This document shows positions 39,048 through 51,089 of a stretch of DNA of 64,000 bases, piece by piece. Source of the DNA: Apostichopus japonicus (Eukaryota; Echinodermata; Holothuroidea; Aspidochirotida; Stichopodidae). Every line of letters begins with the position of its first letter. Position 1 is the first letter of the stretch. The notes beneath the pieces were generated by a model, which had not been told where the DNA came from, ran no database searches, and saw only the letters and a program-made list of their open reading frames with translations. The DNA is taken from assembly GCF_037975245.1 (NCBI RefSeq), contig NC_092574.1:11247213-11311212 (forward strand). The letters are read 5' to 3'. Both the position numbers and the translations under genes were made by a program.

Positions 39048-41110
39048 TAATGTTTCAGCTATATCTACTTACTGTATCTTCTCGGAAGCCATCTTAATTC
39101 TCGTAATCCCACATGTTGTTGCCACATGTTGACATACTATATTTGTACGACATCTTCAACATTTCCAGTTCTGTGTCCATGTTTTATGATCAGGATATTG
39201 TAAATCCAAGATATTTATTTAAAGAACGGCTATAGAGGCGAATTAGGACATTATTAATGGGGGCCATGCTGCCCTGGGGTCGTTAAAGCCTTCCTCAGAA
39301 AAGAACAATATACATCAAATGGTGCATATTACTGAGGCATATTTAAAATATACATTAGGTTTCTATAGTTACCGCACTAAACGCAAGATTATGCTGATAA
39401 ATCATTGTGTGAGAATAATGACATAAAAGGGGCAGGGTTTACACTTGTTGTAGCTGGCTAATACTTCTCGGGTTGAATTTAAAATATCCCCGATCGAGTG
39501 AACAGTTTTGTCATGCCCCCTCCCCTTCATTTTGTGCATACCACTTCTTATAGACTTTGAAGATTTGTGTGTGTGCATGAATTTACTTTTTCTTCCAACT
39601 TGATGAATATCAGCCATGCCAGACTCTGGTATTAAAGGACAGATTGACTCTGAAAAGTTTCTACCATTATGTTGTGACTAGGGCTAAACATCATTCAGGC
39701 AATACAGGCACTTTGTATTAGCATTTGTGAATAGCCGCAATCGAGTTGCACCGAAGAAGTGTTCAATGCTAAATACCTTCGTAATCTAAGACCCCTTTAA
39801 GTGCCGAGTCAGTGGGGGGGGGGGGGCAAAATCTGACACATCATTTGCAGGAACTTTGGTGTCAAATTTCCTACGTCTAACCCCCTGATCCCCTCACACG
39901 CCCATCTTTTTCAAGGCATCCCCTGATAAATCACCAGCACTTAATTCAAAATGGTGTTGAGCTGTTTTTTTTTTTCTGGAGAAACTTGCAAGCGATCTTA
40001 TCATTTTAATCACAGCTTTGAATCGGGGTTGTTGCCTTTCCTTATTCATTACTTGATTGAATTGATTTAGTCTCCCGAAAAGTATATGTAAAGTAGTCCA
40101 ATTAGGGACTTAATGTGGTAGAGTAATAAACTATATACAGCCTCTGAAATTGGTAGCCATTGACCTTCGATCCACCAGTTTGTAAAACACCTGTGAGTGT
40201 ATATAGGTCTTTATCATTCACTGAGCATTTGACTAAGGTGGCTGAATCTTGCAAAATGCAGAATCTTGAAAATCAGTTTTCCATTACCGATTTTTGTTGA
40301 AGATCATACTTTTCTAACCAAATATAAACATAACCTGTAAAAGTTTCATAGGCCTTTTCACTTTCATGTTGATGTTTGTTTTAATTGGCCTTACTTGTGA
40401 TTTTTAAAAAAAAGGAACGGTCTGCTACAATCATCCTATGCAACCAGGGGCAAATGCATGAATTTAACAAAGATGAAGAAAACAACAAAAAATCATTGGC
40501 AGGGACTTTTTTTTTTTTAGGATAAAAATTAGGTTTATAATGGGTCTACCAGCAAGGTTGTGCTAATAACTACATTCATAATAAAATGCATGCACACATT
40601 GCACAGCAGGATAATTGTTTTTGGGGTCCAACTTTATTGCATGGAAGAAGGTCAACTTTGTTAAATGTTGACCTGAACGAGGGTATCTGTATATTCAAAT
40701 GTTTGCATTAGGACGCAAGATTGTGGGATAAGTGCAATTGTGGGATTCCTGCAATTTATCTAGAGGTCCCGAAAAAATATCTTCTCTTGGGGAATATCTG
40801 CAACAATTCCTGGTCATTTCCGCAACTTGCAGCATTACTATACCTACAAACCTTGCCAATAACATGCCGGATATTATAAAGTTTTGTTGATTTTTGTAAG
40901 AAGTAATACAATTGGTGAAATCTTTCCAATAAGAAACCACTGGATTTTGTTAGTGCGGCACTGCTTAGTTTGTATTGGTTAGCAATTTTTTCGACCATGT
41001 GTACTACACTGTATGTGCAATAAATCTCGCAACGGCATATGTACATACAACAAACTACTAACAACACAAAATAACACCCTCTGTTTTTTTGTATGCCTCG
41101 TTCTTGCAGA

Positions 41111-41140
41111 TCCGGAAAGTGGACAGAGATGAATTAAAAT
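41111..41140 (+). CDS. Candidate small exon, unrecognised
   Basis: Acceptor GTTCTTGCAG, donor GTAAGA; frame IRKVDRDELK. Strong splice sites for such a short piece. Its partner exons are uncertain. Confidence 0.25.
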
Positions 41141-41338
41141 GTAAGACAACTAGGATCTAAGATGATGGATGAAGACGGAAGATGGATTAAGACGCTGGAT
41201 GATGACGCTGCTGGACAACGCCCGGAGAAGAAGGACCCCTGAATGGGTGGGTTATACAATGTGTTTGATTTGTTTTAACTGTATTCAGGTTGGCGTGTGT
41301 GGGTGGATGGGTGGGTGTGCGTGTTTTTGTGAGTGAGT

Positions 41339-41935
41339 GAGCAAAATTAAGTATGTCGCAAACTCCTCCTAGACCCAAAGTCCTGTCAAGTTCAAGCTTG
41401 GTGGGTGGGTGCCTTACCATGTTAACTCATGCCTGCGTGATTGATGACGTCAAAGAGGTCGAAGGTCAAGAAATCTAAAAATTGGTTTGTAGCCATTTTC
41501 TGCATGCCAACTTGTTGGACAAAGGCATTAAACCACATTATATGTAGAAAATGAAGAGACAAAGTTTAAAACAAGACAGTTTTAGCTGTTTAGGCTTGTA
41601 GTTAATGGTCAATTGAGTTTAAGTTAAAATTGGTCTAAACTGTGCAAAAGAGTGTCTCGTGAACTTCTCCTAGACTGTAAGTCCGATCAGGTTCAAACTT
41701 GGTGGGGAGGTGCCTGACCATGTACTGTAAACTTGATTTTGGGTGATTGGTATAAATGTCATAGGTGAAAGATCAAATACCCAGAAACTGTGGCTGTTCT
41801 GCTTGTCAGTATGTTTGAAAAAGTCATTAAACCACAAAATATCTAGACTATAATGGGACAAATTTTATATTAGAACTTATTCAGTTGTTAAAGGTCAAGG
41901 TCAAAGTTCATTGTAGATCCATTCCATCATAGAAG
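41339..41935 (+). repeat. Two tandem copies of a 302-bp dispersed repeat
   Basis: Copies start near 41339 and 41643. Shared words: AACTCCTCCTAGAC/AACTTCTCCTAGAC, CAAGTTCAAGCTTGGTGGG/CAGGTTCAAACTTGGTGGGG, AAAGGCATTAAACCACA/AAAGTCATTAAACCACA. A related motif (GTCAAAGGTCA) is scattered at 46580-46940. Confidence 0.75.
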
Positions 41936-42103
41936 AGATGAGATGCTGTGGATTGCCATCTTATCTTAATTATGTTTTAATCGTAATAGATGCTAAGATC
42001 CCATAACAAGGGAGTTTATTAGGCAAGTTTCATTCGTTTCTGTTTTTCTCACCAGGAAAGATATGATTGATAAAGATACCTTCAAGGTATGCAAGGAATT
42101 AAG

Positions 42104-45100
42104 ATGACTAATGAAGCAATCCATGACAGAATGAAGGTGAGATGACAAAACTATTAATGGATCATTCAACTGTCAATTTGAGTATAGTTTCATTAGTTTA
42201 ATGTAAGTTAATTGCTTTGTTCAAGGGGTGTCCTAAAATTGTTTGTGTTTAATATCATTAGATGCAAGGTTACATTGGGACTAACATTCAACATCATGTA
42301 ACCTGTTGAAAATTTCAAGTTTTATTGCTTACACTACAATTCGTGTTTAATAGAATGCTGAGTGAAACTACCCACTGCTGTAGGTGATGAAACATTTGGT
42401 GTTTAATCCGCAAGCTCCAGCTCATTCATTGGGGCTTAAATTTCAACTCCTACCCAGATCCCAACGAAGAGAGTAAGTGACGTCTGCTCCTGTAATGCGA
42501 CAATAGCATAAGAGGCGGTGGTATGAACAGACCTTATGGGGAAAAAGTTAACACGTCATTTAATGAAAGTGAAAATATTCCCCAACTTGGTGGGGTGGAA
42601 GTCATTTCCCCTGTGAGTTGTATAACTAAAGAAAATTCTGTAAGCAATGATTATTAATGCATCTTTGCGTGATTGATCACTAATCCATCTTTGCGTGATT
42701 GATTACTAATCCATCGTTGCATGATTGATCATTAATCCATATGCATGATTGATTATTAATCCATCTTTCTGCTTAGACTTTGAAGGGCAGCGTAGTAAAA
42801 TCAGAGGATTCCGTGAAGAGACTGGTAGCAGAGATCAAGATGCTAGGTCAAAGGGTCGTTCAATCTCATAAAGCCGTACAGAAGGAGGAAGAGCCAGGTA
42901 CATTTTAAAGTTTTTTTCCATTTGGGTTTGGTACGTTGAGAGTACGAGATGGATATGACGCTCGCATTGTATAAAATTATTTGTAGCAGTATGCTGGAGA
43001 CAATGGGTTGTAGGACTATTGTTTGCGAGCGGGTCACAGATAGGGTCATGTGCGAAGAAAGTTGGAATGAATTTCAAAACTAACCAATGAGTCTGTCTTG
43101 CATACAAAGATTTACTTCGCTGCTAAATAAACCCAAGCGCGTTTAGCAGGAGTGTCAAGCATAAATCAGGGACGTTTAAATTGGTTAAAATGTTCCATTT
43201 ATGGTAGTTCACAAGCAAAGATGTTACCTAACTTATATGGAATTGATACCAAGTTTTTGTATTGAATGAGTGCAGTTGTTAAATATTTTGTCCCTGCCAA
43301 CCCCACCCCACCCCCGGAAAGAAGTATCCCTAACTGTGATGAAATATCACTTAGTGATATTAAGTCTTACCGAAGGCGAGGGAGTAAATCAGAGTTGAGG
43401 AGAGTCTAATTTTCTGAACGTTAAAGAATACATCAAGTTTTTTCCTTGGGCCTCAGATTTAGTGTAAAGTTTTTTTTTGGTGAATATTGTAAGGATAACA
43501 AGCTTGTTCCCTTTTCCTAGAACTGAATAAGTATTCACGCAAAGCAAATTGCTCTTTTTACCCATCATCAAAGTAGCTGTGCAGTAACTACTGTATTGAA
43601 AACAATATTATACCTTATGCAACTGTGCATTATTTTTTTTGGGGGGGGGTTCCCTTAAATTGTATGTGCATTGTGTCACATTTGTTTTGACAAATATGGA
43701 TTTGTTCTGTGCAGTGATAATTTTTTCCTCATAAATATAAATATATTTAGAGGAAACTCTTGAAAAGGGTGTATCAATATTAACGTCGCGTCAGGTCAGA
43801 TCTTTCTGGAAACCCTACACGTAAAGAAACTAGGAGAGATTTGGTCGGAGAGGGTGGGGGGGGGGGTTCGGTGGAATATTTAGGGACATTGCAGTGATTG
43901 TGTGTTATTCTCCATCTCAATTAAAGACCTGTAATTTATTTGTAAATAAACACCCAGTTACTTAGTATTTTGCTGTTTTGGATGCAGCCAGGGGTGGGAC
44001 CTAGATTGCCCATCTCTTAGATTTTGTCTGTAACCCCACCAAAACACATATCCAGTACCACTAAACCCAATCCGAACTCTGTTGCTCCATTTACCCGAGA
44101 GAATATTGCTATGAAATTGACTGACTTACAAGTGCAAAGATATTGGGCATGTTTTTTTTCCATTAACAGAAACTCTAGTATTATCATCAATATAATGATA
44201 AACAAAATGGAGAAATTTTCAGCACATGTATTCAATATAGTAAACATTTACTTATAGACTCCACTCTACCCTCCACTTTAATATTCTGGCTTTGCTTTCT
44301 GAATATGGGCAGGTTTGAGATGTAGTACATTTCTCCATCCATCTTATTGTCAGATAATGAAATGAGAATAAGAATTAATAAAATTGTAAAAGAAATGTTT
44401 CCTTCCTCGGCAGCATGACTTCATATCCATCACTTGTTCAGTTTCTACCTTAATGGCAAATGAAGTCCACCAGAACAAGGTTAATTTGAGATTTTACACT
44501 CAAACACTGTTGATCCAGTTTCAAGCTATTCACCGTTAAAATATGCTAAACCTGTATGTTCCTTGAAAGGCTAACTTGATGATGTTATCAGCTCTTCTAG
44601 TACGGGCTTTAATGTTAATGTTAACCCATTGCTTTACATAAATTCTAATAACTCACTCAACCAAAGCATGTTCCTTTAACTTGATACTAAAACAACAACA
44701 CCCTTGCATCCATTGAATGAAAATTAAACACCATCTGTCCTAAAGTTGACAAATTTGTACTACCACTATAAATATGTCATTTGAGACAGGTAAAACTCTG
44801 TTTGTGCTTTTGTGTTGGATCTTAGGAACTGAGCAATGTTTAAGTATTAGATTAAATAGTCTTGTCACTCTAAACCAATGAACCTCGGCAAATTAAAGGG
44901 TCGTTCCCTCAAAAATTAAAAGTGGCATAAAAAATCCAGCCTGGCCTGATAGCACTGTTTTTCAACTGTTCACAACAAATTAACTGAGGTTTGTTTCTAA
45001 AGTCATTTTTTTTATGAAGTTTACTTTCATGTCTTACCATTGTAATAAAGCTTGTAAATCTATTGCAACTCAAATACTTTTGGCCTTCATGTTGTAATAT

Positions 45101-45561
45101 ATTCCTTTTTTTTTACATTATTTTTTACATTTTATAATAAAATTCTGTAACTACTGTAGTTGATACAACAATACTAGACATTTTACTAGTAGATGGGTTA
45201 TAAATGATTTTTTGTTGTTGACATTTCTGACATTACATAAGTTATGGAAGTCATTAAATATTCTTACATCTCTGTCTGTGGCTCTGACCCCCCTCCCACC
45301 AAGAAAGTGTTACTCCCCCACCCCCTCCCATAACCCAAAGAAATCTGTGTTCGCCCTTAAATTTATTGGCTATCGTTGACTCATTCAAGTCTTCAAATGT
45401 AACATGCAGAGTACTTTGGTCTACATGGCCTGTGTATTCCTATCTAGTAATTTTCTTGCATACTCTTTTTTTGGACAGAGCCACCTACGGTGTCCACCAT
45501 GGAACTGCTCCCCGAGAGACCTCCAGAAGACTTTAAATTTGGAAGAGACTTGGGAAGATGA
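42104..45561 (+). CDS. Unrecognised small charged protein (three exons)
   Basis: I do not recognise this gene. Exons 42104-42136 (ATG start, MTNEAIHDRMK), 42777-42897 (TLKGSVVKSEDSVKRLVAEI, KMLGQRVVQSHKAVQKEEEP) and 45479-45561 (PPTVSTMELLPERPPEDFKF, ending GRDLGR then TGA) join in consistent phase (0, then 1) with donors GTGAGA and GTACAT. That gives about 78 residues, mostly helical and charged, possibly coiled coil. Oddity: after the TGA a different frame of the last exon stays open to TGA at 45782-45784 with coding-like composition (KLESQATVADSLLMDMKASI). A one-base error, or a real 3' UTR, could explain this. The 42104 ATG may be internal, with further exons upstream. Confidence 0.45.
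42645..42768. repeat. About 29-bp tandem repeat, four to five copies
   Basis: Units like TAATCCATCTTTGCGTGATTGATCAC, directly upstream of the exon acceptor at 42776. Confidence 0.85.
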
Positions 45562-45784
45562 CGAAACATCAGACAGAGACAATAAATTGGAATCCCAAGC
45601 CACTGTAGCCGATAGTCTCCTTATGGACATGAAAGCCTCCATCTCATCTCTGAGTAAAGTACGGTCTAACTCGGACCAGATCAGGAAAGGCTTACCAGAC
45701 GATAGCCTCCTGAAGGCAGAAGAAGACAGAAAAGTTTGTTCCATTTCTGATAGCGACGTGCCGAAAGCTTCATCAATCCAATGA
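45479..45784 (+). CDS. Last exon region with an open second frame
   Basis: Acceptor TTTTTTTGGACAG at 45478. From about 45541 the frame ending TGA at 45782-45784 encodes an acidic Ser/Asp/Lys-rich tail (WEDDETSDRDNKLESQATV, SSLSKVRSNSDQIRKGL, CSISDSDVPKASSIQ). The upstream exon enters in another frame. The reverse strand is also open here, so frame length alone is weak evidence. Confidence 0.4.
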   Translation, partial: SHLRCPPWNCSPRDLQKTLNLEETWEDDETSDRDNKLESQATVADSLLMDMKASISSLSKVRSNSDQIRKGLPDDSLLKAEEDRKVCSISDSDVPKASSIQ

Positions 45785-45999
45785 GACAAGCCGATAGAAG
45801 AGTCGTTCAGAGGGTTTAGAAATTGGACTAAGTTGAAGAAGAATCAGAAAGTGATTCAATTCAGCTGCCAGATAGGCCTGCCGGTCTGGAACGGATCACA
45901 AACTATTTGAGCCACCGATGTTGCAGCTTTTTAAAAGATATATATGACAGCTTTTCTACTTTTTTTTTGGTATGACCATGTGTGTAAATATTGAAGCAC

Positions 46000-47980
46000 T
46001 AAGGATATGCAGTTTTTTACCTTGATATAGCAATAGATAAAATGGAGAATACTGTTATGAAAGCTGTACTTAAAACACTTGAAAAACTGCTTTCCTAAAT
46101 TTTAAGGAACATTTTGGCAGAATTTTTTCTGGAGAAATCTATCTATATTTCATGCATAGTCTTGAATACTTTTGCAATACCATAAGACCATCTCTGCCCT
46201 GCACCAAAAAATACCTGTGTTTTTTCTCTCTTGCTTGTTTTCAAAAGTGCTCTGCTCAAGGGTATCGTGTTGAAAATGTTCTCAGATTTACAGATGGAAA
46301 TTATAAAAGGTTTTTCGTTAACAATGGTTATGTGATGGTGCTAAAAGATAATCTAATGCATAAAGAGTTCGTAAATTCAGAAGAGAGGAATTTATAAGTA
46401 TCCTAGGCCAGGAATCTTCGATTGATTCCTAGCCAAAATGCAAAAGGGAATCTAGGCGTGTATGTATGCAGGTAAACGTATGTGTGATGTTCCAACTTGT
46501 AAACGGGGTGACTCACCAAGCATATCTTGCATGAATTTCATGAAAATTAGGATGTAAATTAATTTACAGCACTGAATTCTTTGGCTGCTCAAGTCATTGA
46601 GCGGAGTCATAGGTCCGTTGAGGTCATCAGCGGCCAAAATACAAAAACCTTGTTGTCGAGTTTAGTGAACATCTGCAGCATCGGTAAAATGTCATAGTTA
46701 GGTGGTAGGTCCCCCTCACTGAGCATTACACTTTGAGCAGTTCTGTGAAGAGGTCAAATGTAAATTGGAGTCATCAGCTGCCAAAAGCCTGAAATCCTTG
46801 TCGACATAGCTTCAAATCAAAGCTGCGATCATCCTCATGCTCAGAAATGTACAAGAACTGAATGTTCTATGAAGAGGTCAAAGGTCACTTAAGATCAAAT
46901 TCTGACCACCTTGATAACTCCAAAAGTTAAGGTAGGATGAATCGCACACCTGGTATGATGGTGCCCCCACTGTGAGTTCTCCATTGCAATCATTTCCTTT
47001 TTGTGAACATAATTTGGCCAACTTCAGTTTTAGTTTTTGAAGTGGCTCAAATTACAGATAGGTCTGAAGTAACCTTGAACAATGCATAAACAGTCAATCA
47101 GGTAAATGATATCTGCTTTAGAAGTGATAATCATGTGTTGGATGATCTTAAAACACACCTCAAGTGATCCCTGGCAGTTGTCACTAGTTGAGTCTCAAGG
47201 GGGTCAACAGACTGTCTGAAAAGTTGCCTTCTTCTGTGTAGTCTATATATACTAGATGGCTTTGTTATTCAAAATATTTTAGGGTATTGAAGGGGTAATG
47301 TCTATTTGCTCCTACATATTCAACATCTTTGGGTCTATATTTCACATAAAAGGAAGACTGTTCTTTCTGGATTTTAAACCATTTTTGGCCATAAAACTTA
47401 TGTACTGTAAAACGTTATCAGTGACTGAATAGGTTGATGTCCAAAGAGTGAGTTTGTACACCTTGTTGTGGTCTAGGGAGCTTGAATTGTCTGATCATTT
47501 CTGGTTCTCACCTAATTCTTAACCAATGTTAACTCACTTGACTCTACATCAGTCAGATAGTCAAGTGGGATTTTGTGCAAATTATATGGCAAGAAAATCA
47601 CATTTCTTTGCCCCCTGTCTAGAGAATGCTAAAACTCCTCTCTTTGGGGGGTCTGATACAGATGCAATATTTTGTTGGCACTAAGTGGACATAGTTTATT
47701 TGCAAGTTTTGGTTAATTTTTTTTTACTTGTAAGCTGCAAAAGAAAATGTGAAAAATCGGTGGTGTTTTTTTTTTACTTGTGCTTTCACTGGAAGAATAA
47801 AAAAGAAGAGCATGAGTTGAAATTGAACCAGGGACCTTGTGATGCTTATTTTTTTTTTTGTGTCCACCACCAGACCATTAGGTGAGATGCTACTGTTGGA
47901 TGCATTTCAAATGTTTAAAGATCCAGTTGTTGGGACTTTTAAAATATATTTTTAAAAGGTATTTGTAAAATATATTCCCC
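46000..47980. other. No gene seen; decayed repeats
   Basis: Repeated imperfect phrases such as GAGGTCAAAGGTCAC, CATCAGC(T/G)GCCAAAA and CCTTGTCGA (46430-46930) point to old interspersed repeats. No splice-bounded coding frame. Confidence 0.4.
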
Positions 47981-48150
47981 TCCACTGAACCGTGTCAGCC
48001 TCTCCGCTGAACTTTATCAGGGAGAGGGGTAGTAGCCAACTCTCTTCACCCACTGGGGAACCTTGTCAGATAGGGGGAGGCTGCACAGCTCACATGCCGC
48101 TTGGGAACCTTGTCAGGGGAGAGGGGTGGTGGCGAACTCCTTTTACAGAA

Positions 48151-48390
48151 TTCACTCACTCACTCACCCACCAGGGGCTTGAACCATGCTTCTCAGTTTC
48201 ATCACAGACGGAACAACCCATTACACCAGTTTGGTTCCCAATGAAATAGTCTTCATTTCTTACCTTTATACTTCCACCTGCTCCAAAGAACAGAAAATTA
48301 AAAGGCTGGTTGGTTCTTGAACTCATAACAGTGTGTTTGTCCATCTCTCTCAGTCCAGAGCACTAACCACTGCGCTACATCAACTGTTGA
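48151..48390 (-). repeat. tRNA-derived SINE-like fragments
   Basis: On the minus strand, TGGTGTAATGGGTTG with GGTTCAAGCCCC, and GTAGCGCAGTGGTTAGTGC with GAGTTCAAGAACC, look like A-box and B-box pairs at near-tRNA spacing. No cloverleaf could be drawn, so these are not called as tRNA genes. Confidence 0.5.
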
Positions 48391-48715
48391 GAAATAATGC
48401 TCGTTTCTAATATGTTAGGTTCATAATGGAAGGAAAGAGGTATAAGAATAGTAAAAGGAAAACTGCCTTAACTGGGGTTCGAACCCTAGACAAGGAGTTA
48501 GTCTTTCTCTCCAGGTACAGGCACTACCCACTGCGCCATGGTAACTGTTGAGAAATATAGCTCATTTCTAATATTTGAACATCAGAATGGAAGGAAAGAG
48601 GTATAAGAATAGTAAAAGGAAAACTGCCTTAACTGGGGTTTGAACCCTAGACATTGAGGTTGTCTTGCACTCCAGGTACAGGCACTACCCACTGCGCCAC
48701 AGCAACTGTTGAGAA
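48384..48715 (-). repeat. Tandem 159-bp units with a tRNA-like core (two copies)
   Basis: Units start at AACTGTTGAGAAATA near 48384, 48543 and 48702. Each contains, on the minus strand, TGGCGCAGTGGGTAGTGCCT (A box) and GGGTTCGAACCCC (B box; GTTTGAACCC in one) about 55 bases apart. The tRNA-like core is shared by both units; the rest (GGAAGGAAAGAGGTATAAGAATAG) is spacer. Confidence 0.7.
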
Positions 48716-48872
48716 ATAATGCTCGTTTCTAATATTTCAACTTCAGAATGAATGGGTACGTACCCCTTGCAGTTTTGCCAAAAATGACCCATTTATTCAT
48801 AAATGTCAAGATAAAACTCCAGATGACAAACAGAGGTTTGATTTGACTGCTTTGAAATCACGTATCACTGGC

Positions 48873-50440
48873 AAAATGCGTCGAGCGCACTCTTATGACA
48901 CTTTTTTTCGCTCAGTTTGCAACTTCACAGGAACAAAAGAAAACGGAAAAACTTTTAGGGACAACAAAAGATTTTAAGCCTTTGTTCGTCGTAAAAGTTT
49001 TTCGGTCTTACTTGTTTTGGAGGGGAAAAAACTTTTTGTCGTAAAGGCGATAAATGTGTATCTTTTCTGGTAGTTCGCGACACGCTGATTACGAATCTGA
49101 AGTTTATTTTGGAATTGGGTACCAAATTGAGGTACTTTTTTAACTTTGCAAGACAAAACACCTATTTTTGGCGCAAATAGAAATAATATAGACAAAAAGC
49201 CTTTCCCGGTCAGATAATTACACGAAAGTGATATATAACAAAGACAAGGATGTCTTCTACTCCACGTCTAATTTTAATGTCGATGGGTATTTCAGAGAGG
49301 ACAAGAGAGGGGCTGAAAAGAGGGGGTTTCCCAAATTTTGCATTATACACGTATTTCTATCTTGTACTTTGGGACCACGTATCTCCCGAACGGAAGCAGA
49401 TATGGACCTGGGAGTTGCAGATTTGGGCTCCTGGGCATCGATTACTCCCTGTTACGTCTCTTGGGCGAAATCGATTTTGGGTTTAATTTTGGCAATTTTT
49501 ATTTGATTCGTAATCAGCATGTCGCGAACTACCAGAAAAGATACACATTTATCGCCTTTGCGCCCTCTTATGACACTTTTTTCGCTCAGTTTGCAACTTC
49601 ACAGGAACAAAAGAAAACGGAAAAACTTTTAGGGACAACAAAAGATTTTAAGCCTTTGTTCGTCGTAAAAGTTTTTTGGTCTTACTTGTTTTTGAGGGGA
49701 AAAAACTTTTTGTCGTAAAGGCGATAAATGTGTATCTTTTCTGGTAGTTCGCGACACGCTGATTACAAATCTGAAGTTTATTTTGGAATTGGGTACCAAC
49801 AAGAGGTACTTTTTTAACTTTTCAAGACAAAACACTTAATTTTGGGGGCGCAAAGGCGATAAATGTGATAAATGTGTATCTTTTCTGGTAGTTCGCGACA
49901 CGCTGATTACGAATCTGAGTTTATTTTGGAATTGGGTACCAAAAAGAGGTACTTTTTTAACTTTTCAGACAAAACACTTTTTTGGCGCAAATAAATATTG
50001 CCAAAAATTGACCCAGAATCGATTTCGCCCAAAAGACGTAACAGGGAGTAATCGATGCTCAAGAGCCCAAATCTGCAACTCCCAGGTCCATTTCTGCTTC
50101 CGTTCGGGAGATACGTGGTCCCAAAGGACCCGCTAGAAATACGTGTTCTTTATAAGTGCACAAATTGGAAAAACCCCTCTTTTCAGCCCCCTCTCTTGTC
50201 CTCTCTGAAACACCCATCGACATTAAAATTAGACGTGGAGTAGAAGACACCCTTGTCTTTGTTATATACCAAATTCGTGTAATGATCTAACCGGGAAAGA
50301 TGCGTCGAGCGCACCCTTATGACACTTCTTTCGCTCAGTTTGCAACTTCAGAGGAACAATAGGAAACCGAAAAACTTTTAGGGACAACAAAAGATTTTAA
50401 ACCTTTGTTTGTCGTAAAAGCTTTTCGGTCTTACTTTTTA
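48873..50440. repeat. Block of nested direct and inverted repeats (1.6 kb)
   Basis: Direct copies: GCGTCGAGCGCACTCTTATGACAC-type segments at 48873, about 49560 (partial) and 50297. A GCGATAAATGTGTATCTTTTCTGG segment occurs forward at about 49047, 49720 and 49865 and reversed at 49505-49560. An inverted pair of about 290 bp runs 49204-49500 and 49990-50290 (TCTTCTACTCCACGTCTAATTTTAATGTCG in one, its inverse in the other). Frames in both arms mirror each other and are not genes. Confidence 0.85.
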
Positions 50441-50499
50441 TTGAGGTGAAAAAACTTGTTATCGCAAATGTTGTTGAAAATACTGTTGCAAATGTTGTT

Positions 50500-50577
50500 G
50501 AAAATACTTCCGCCCCCTCCGTATTTTTCAATGGGGTGGGGGCTGGCGCCCCCAACCCCCCGGTTCCTACGCCCTTG
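50500..50577. mobile_element. Partial copy of the 37.8-kb MITE
   Basis: CCGCCCCCTCCGTATTTTTCAATGGGG...GGTTCCTACGCCC matches the right end of the element at 37798-38160. Confidence 0.7.
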
Positions 50578-50974
50578 ACTTTAATAGACAGCCATCGTTA
50601 CAATAGAAGCTCATGGCTAATCTTTAACCCTACCCCTTCCCCCTGTTTTCGACCCACACACGCATGCATACAGAAAGTACCCACAAAGTCTTGGAAATGT
50701 CTTGTATTCTATAGTTAGTGATAAATTGTTGTCCCCTCCCTTTGAGAAATTTTTACTTCGGTAACTGGGCTTAGATGCAAAATTGTGCTATAATTTAAAT
50801 CATTTCAACTACATTTGTCAACTAAACCTTGCCAATGTATACGACTTTAGGTGCTTCCTTTTTAATTTATCGTCTCCGTTTTGTCCCCAAAATGATTGCT
50901 AAAATGAATTTACAACTGCTTGTCACCATGGAAACGTTTTGGGCCGTTTGTCACATTAACAAAGCGCAATACGT

Positions 50975-51085
50975 GTTGTTGCTCTTGTTGTTGTTATTAT
51001 TATTGTTATTAATATTATTATTATTTTTTTATTCTTGTTATCATTCTTGCTGTTGTTATTCTTAATTCTTGTTATTTTGATTCTT
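50975..51085. repeat. TTG/TTA low-complexity tract
   Basis: Irregular TTGTTGTTATTATTATTG run, which explains a leucine-rich open frame here. Confidence 0.85.
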
Positions 51086-51089
51086 ATTC

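Noticed and set aside
42382..42474. Candidate exon between CTGCTGTAG and GTAAGT (VMKHLVFNPQAPAHSLGLKF)
   Set aside because: Open in one frame, but its end phase gives a stop when joined to the exon at 42777.
45421..45789. Minus-strand 122-codon frame
   Set aside because: The plus strand has an acceptor, a phase-matched upstream exon and better composition.
48455..48550. Possible tRNA gene with GGTTCGAACCC
   Set aside because: A- and B-box-like words exist, but acceptor and anticodon stems could not be paired; the unit is tandem and part of a repeat.
49250..49486. Open frames in the two arms of the inverted repeat
   Set aside because: Present in mirrored form in both arms and in overlapping frames; they follow from the repeat.
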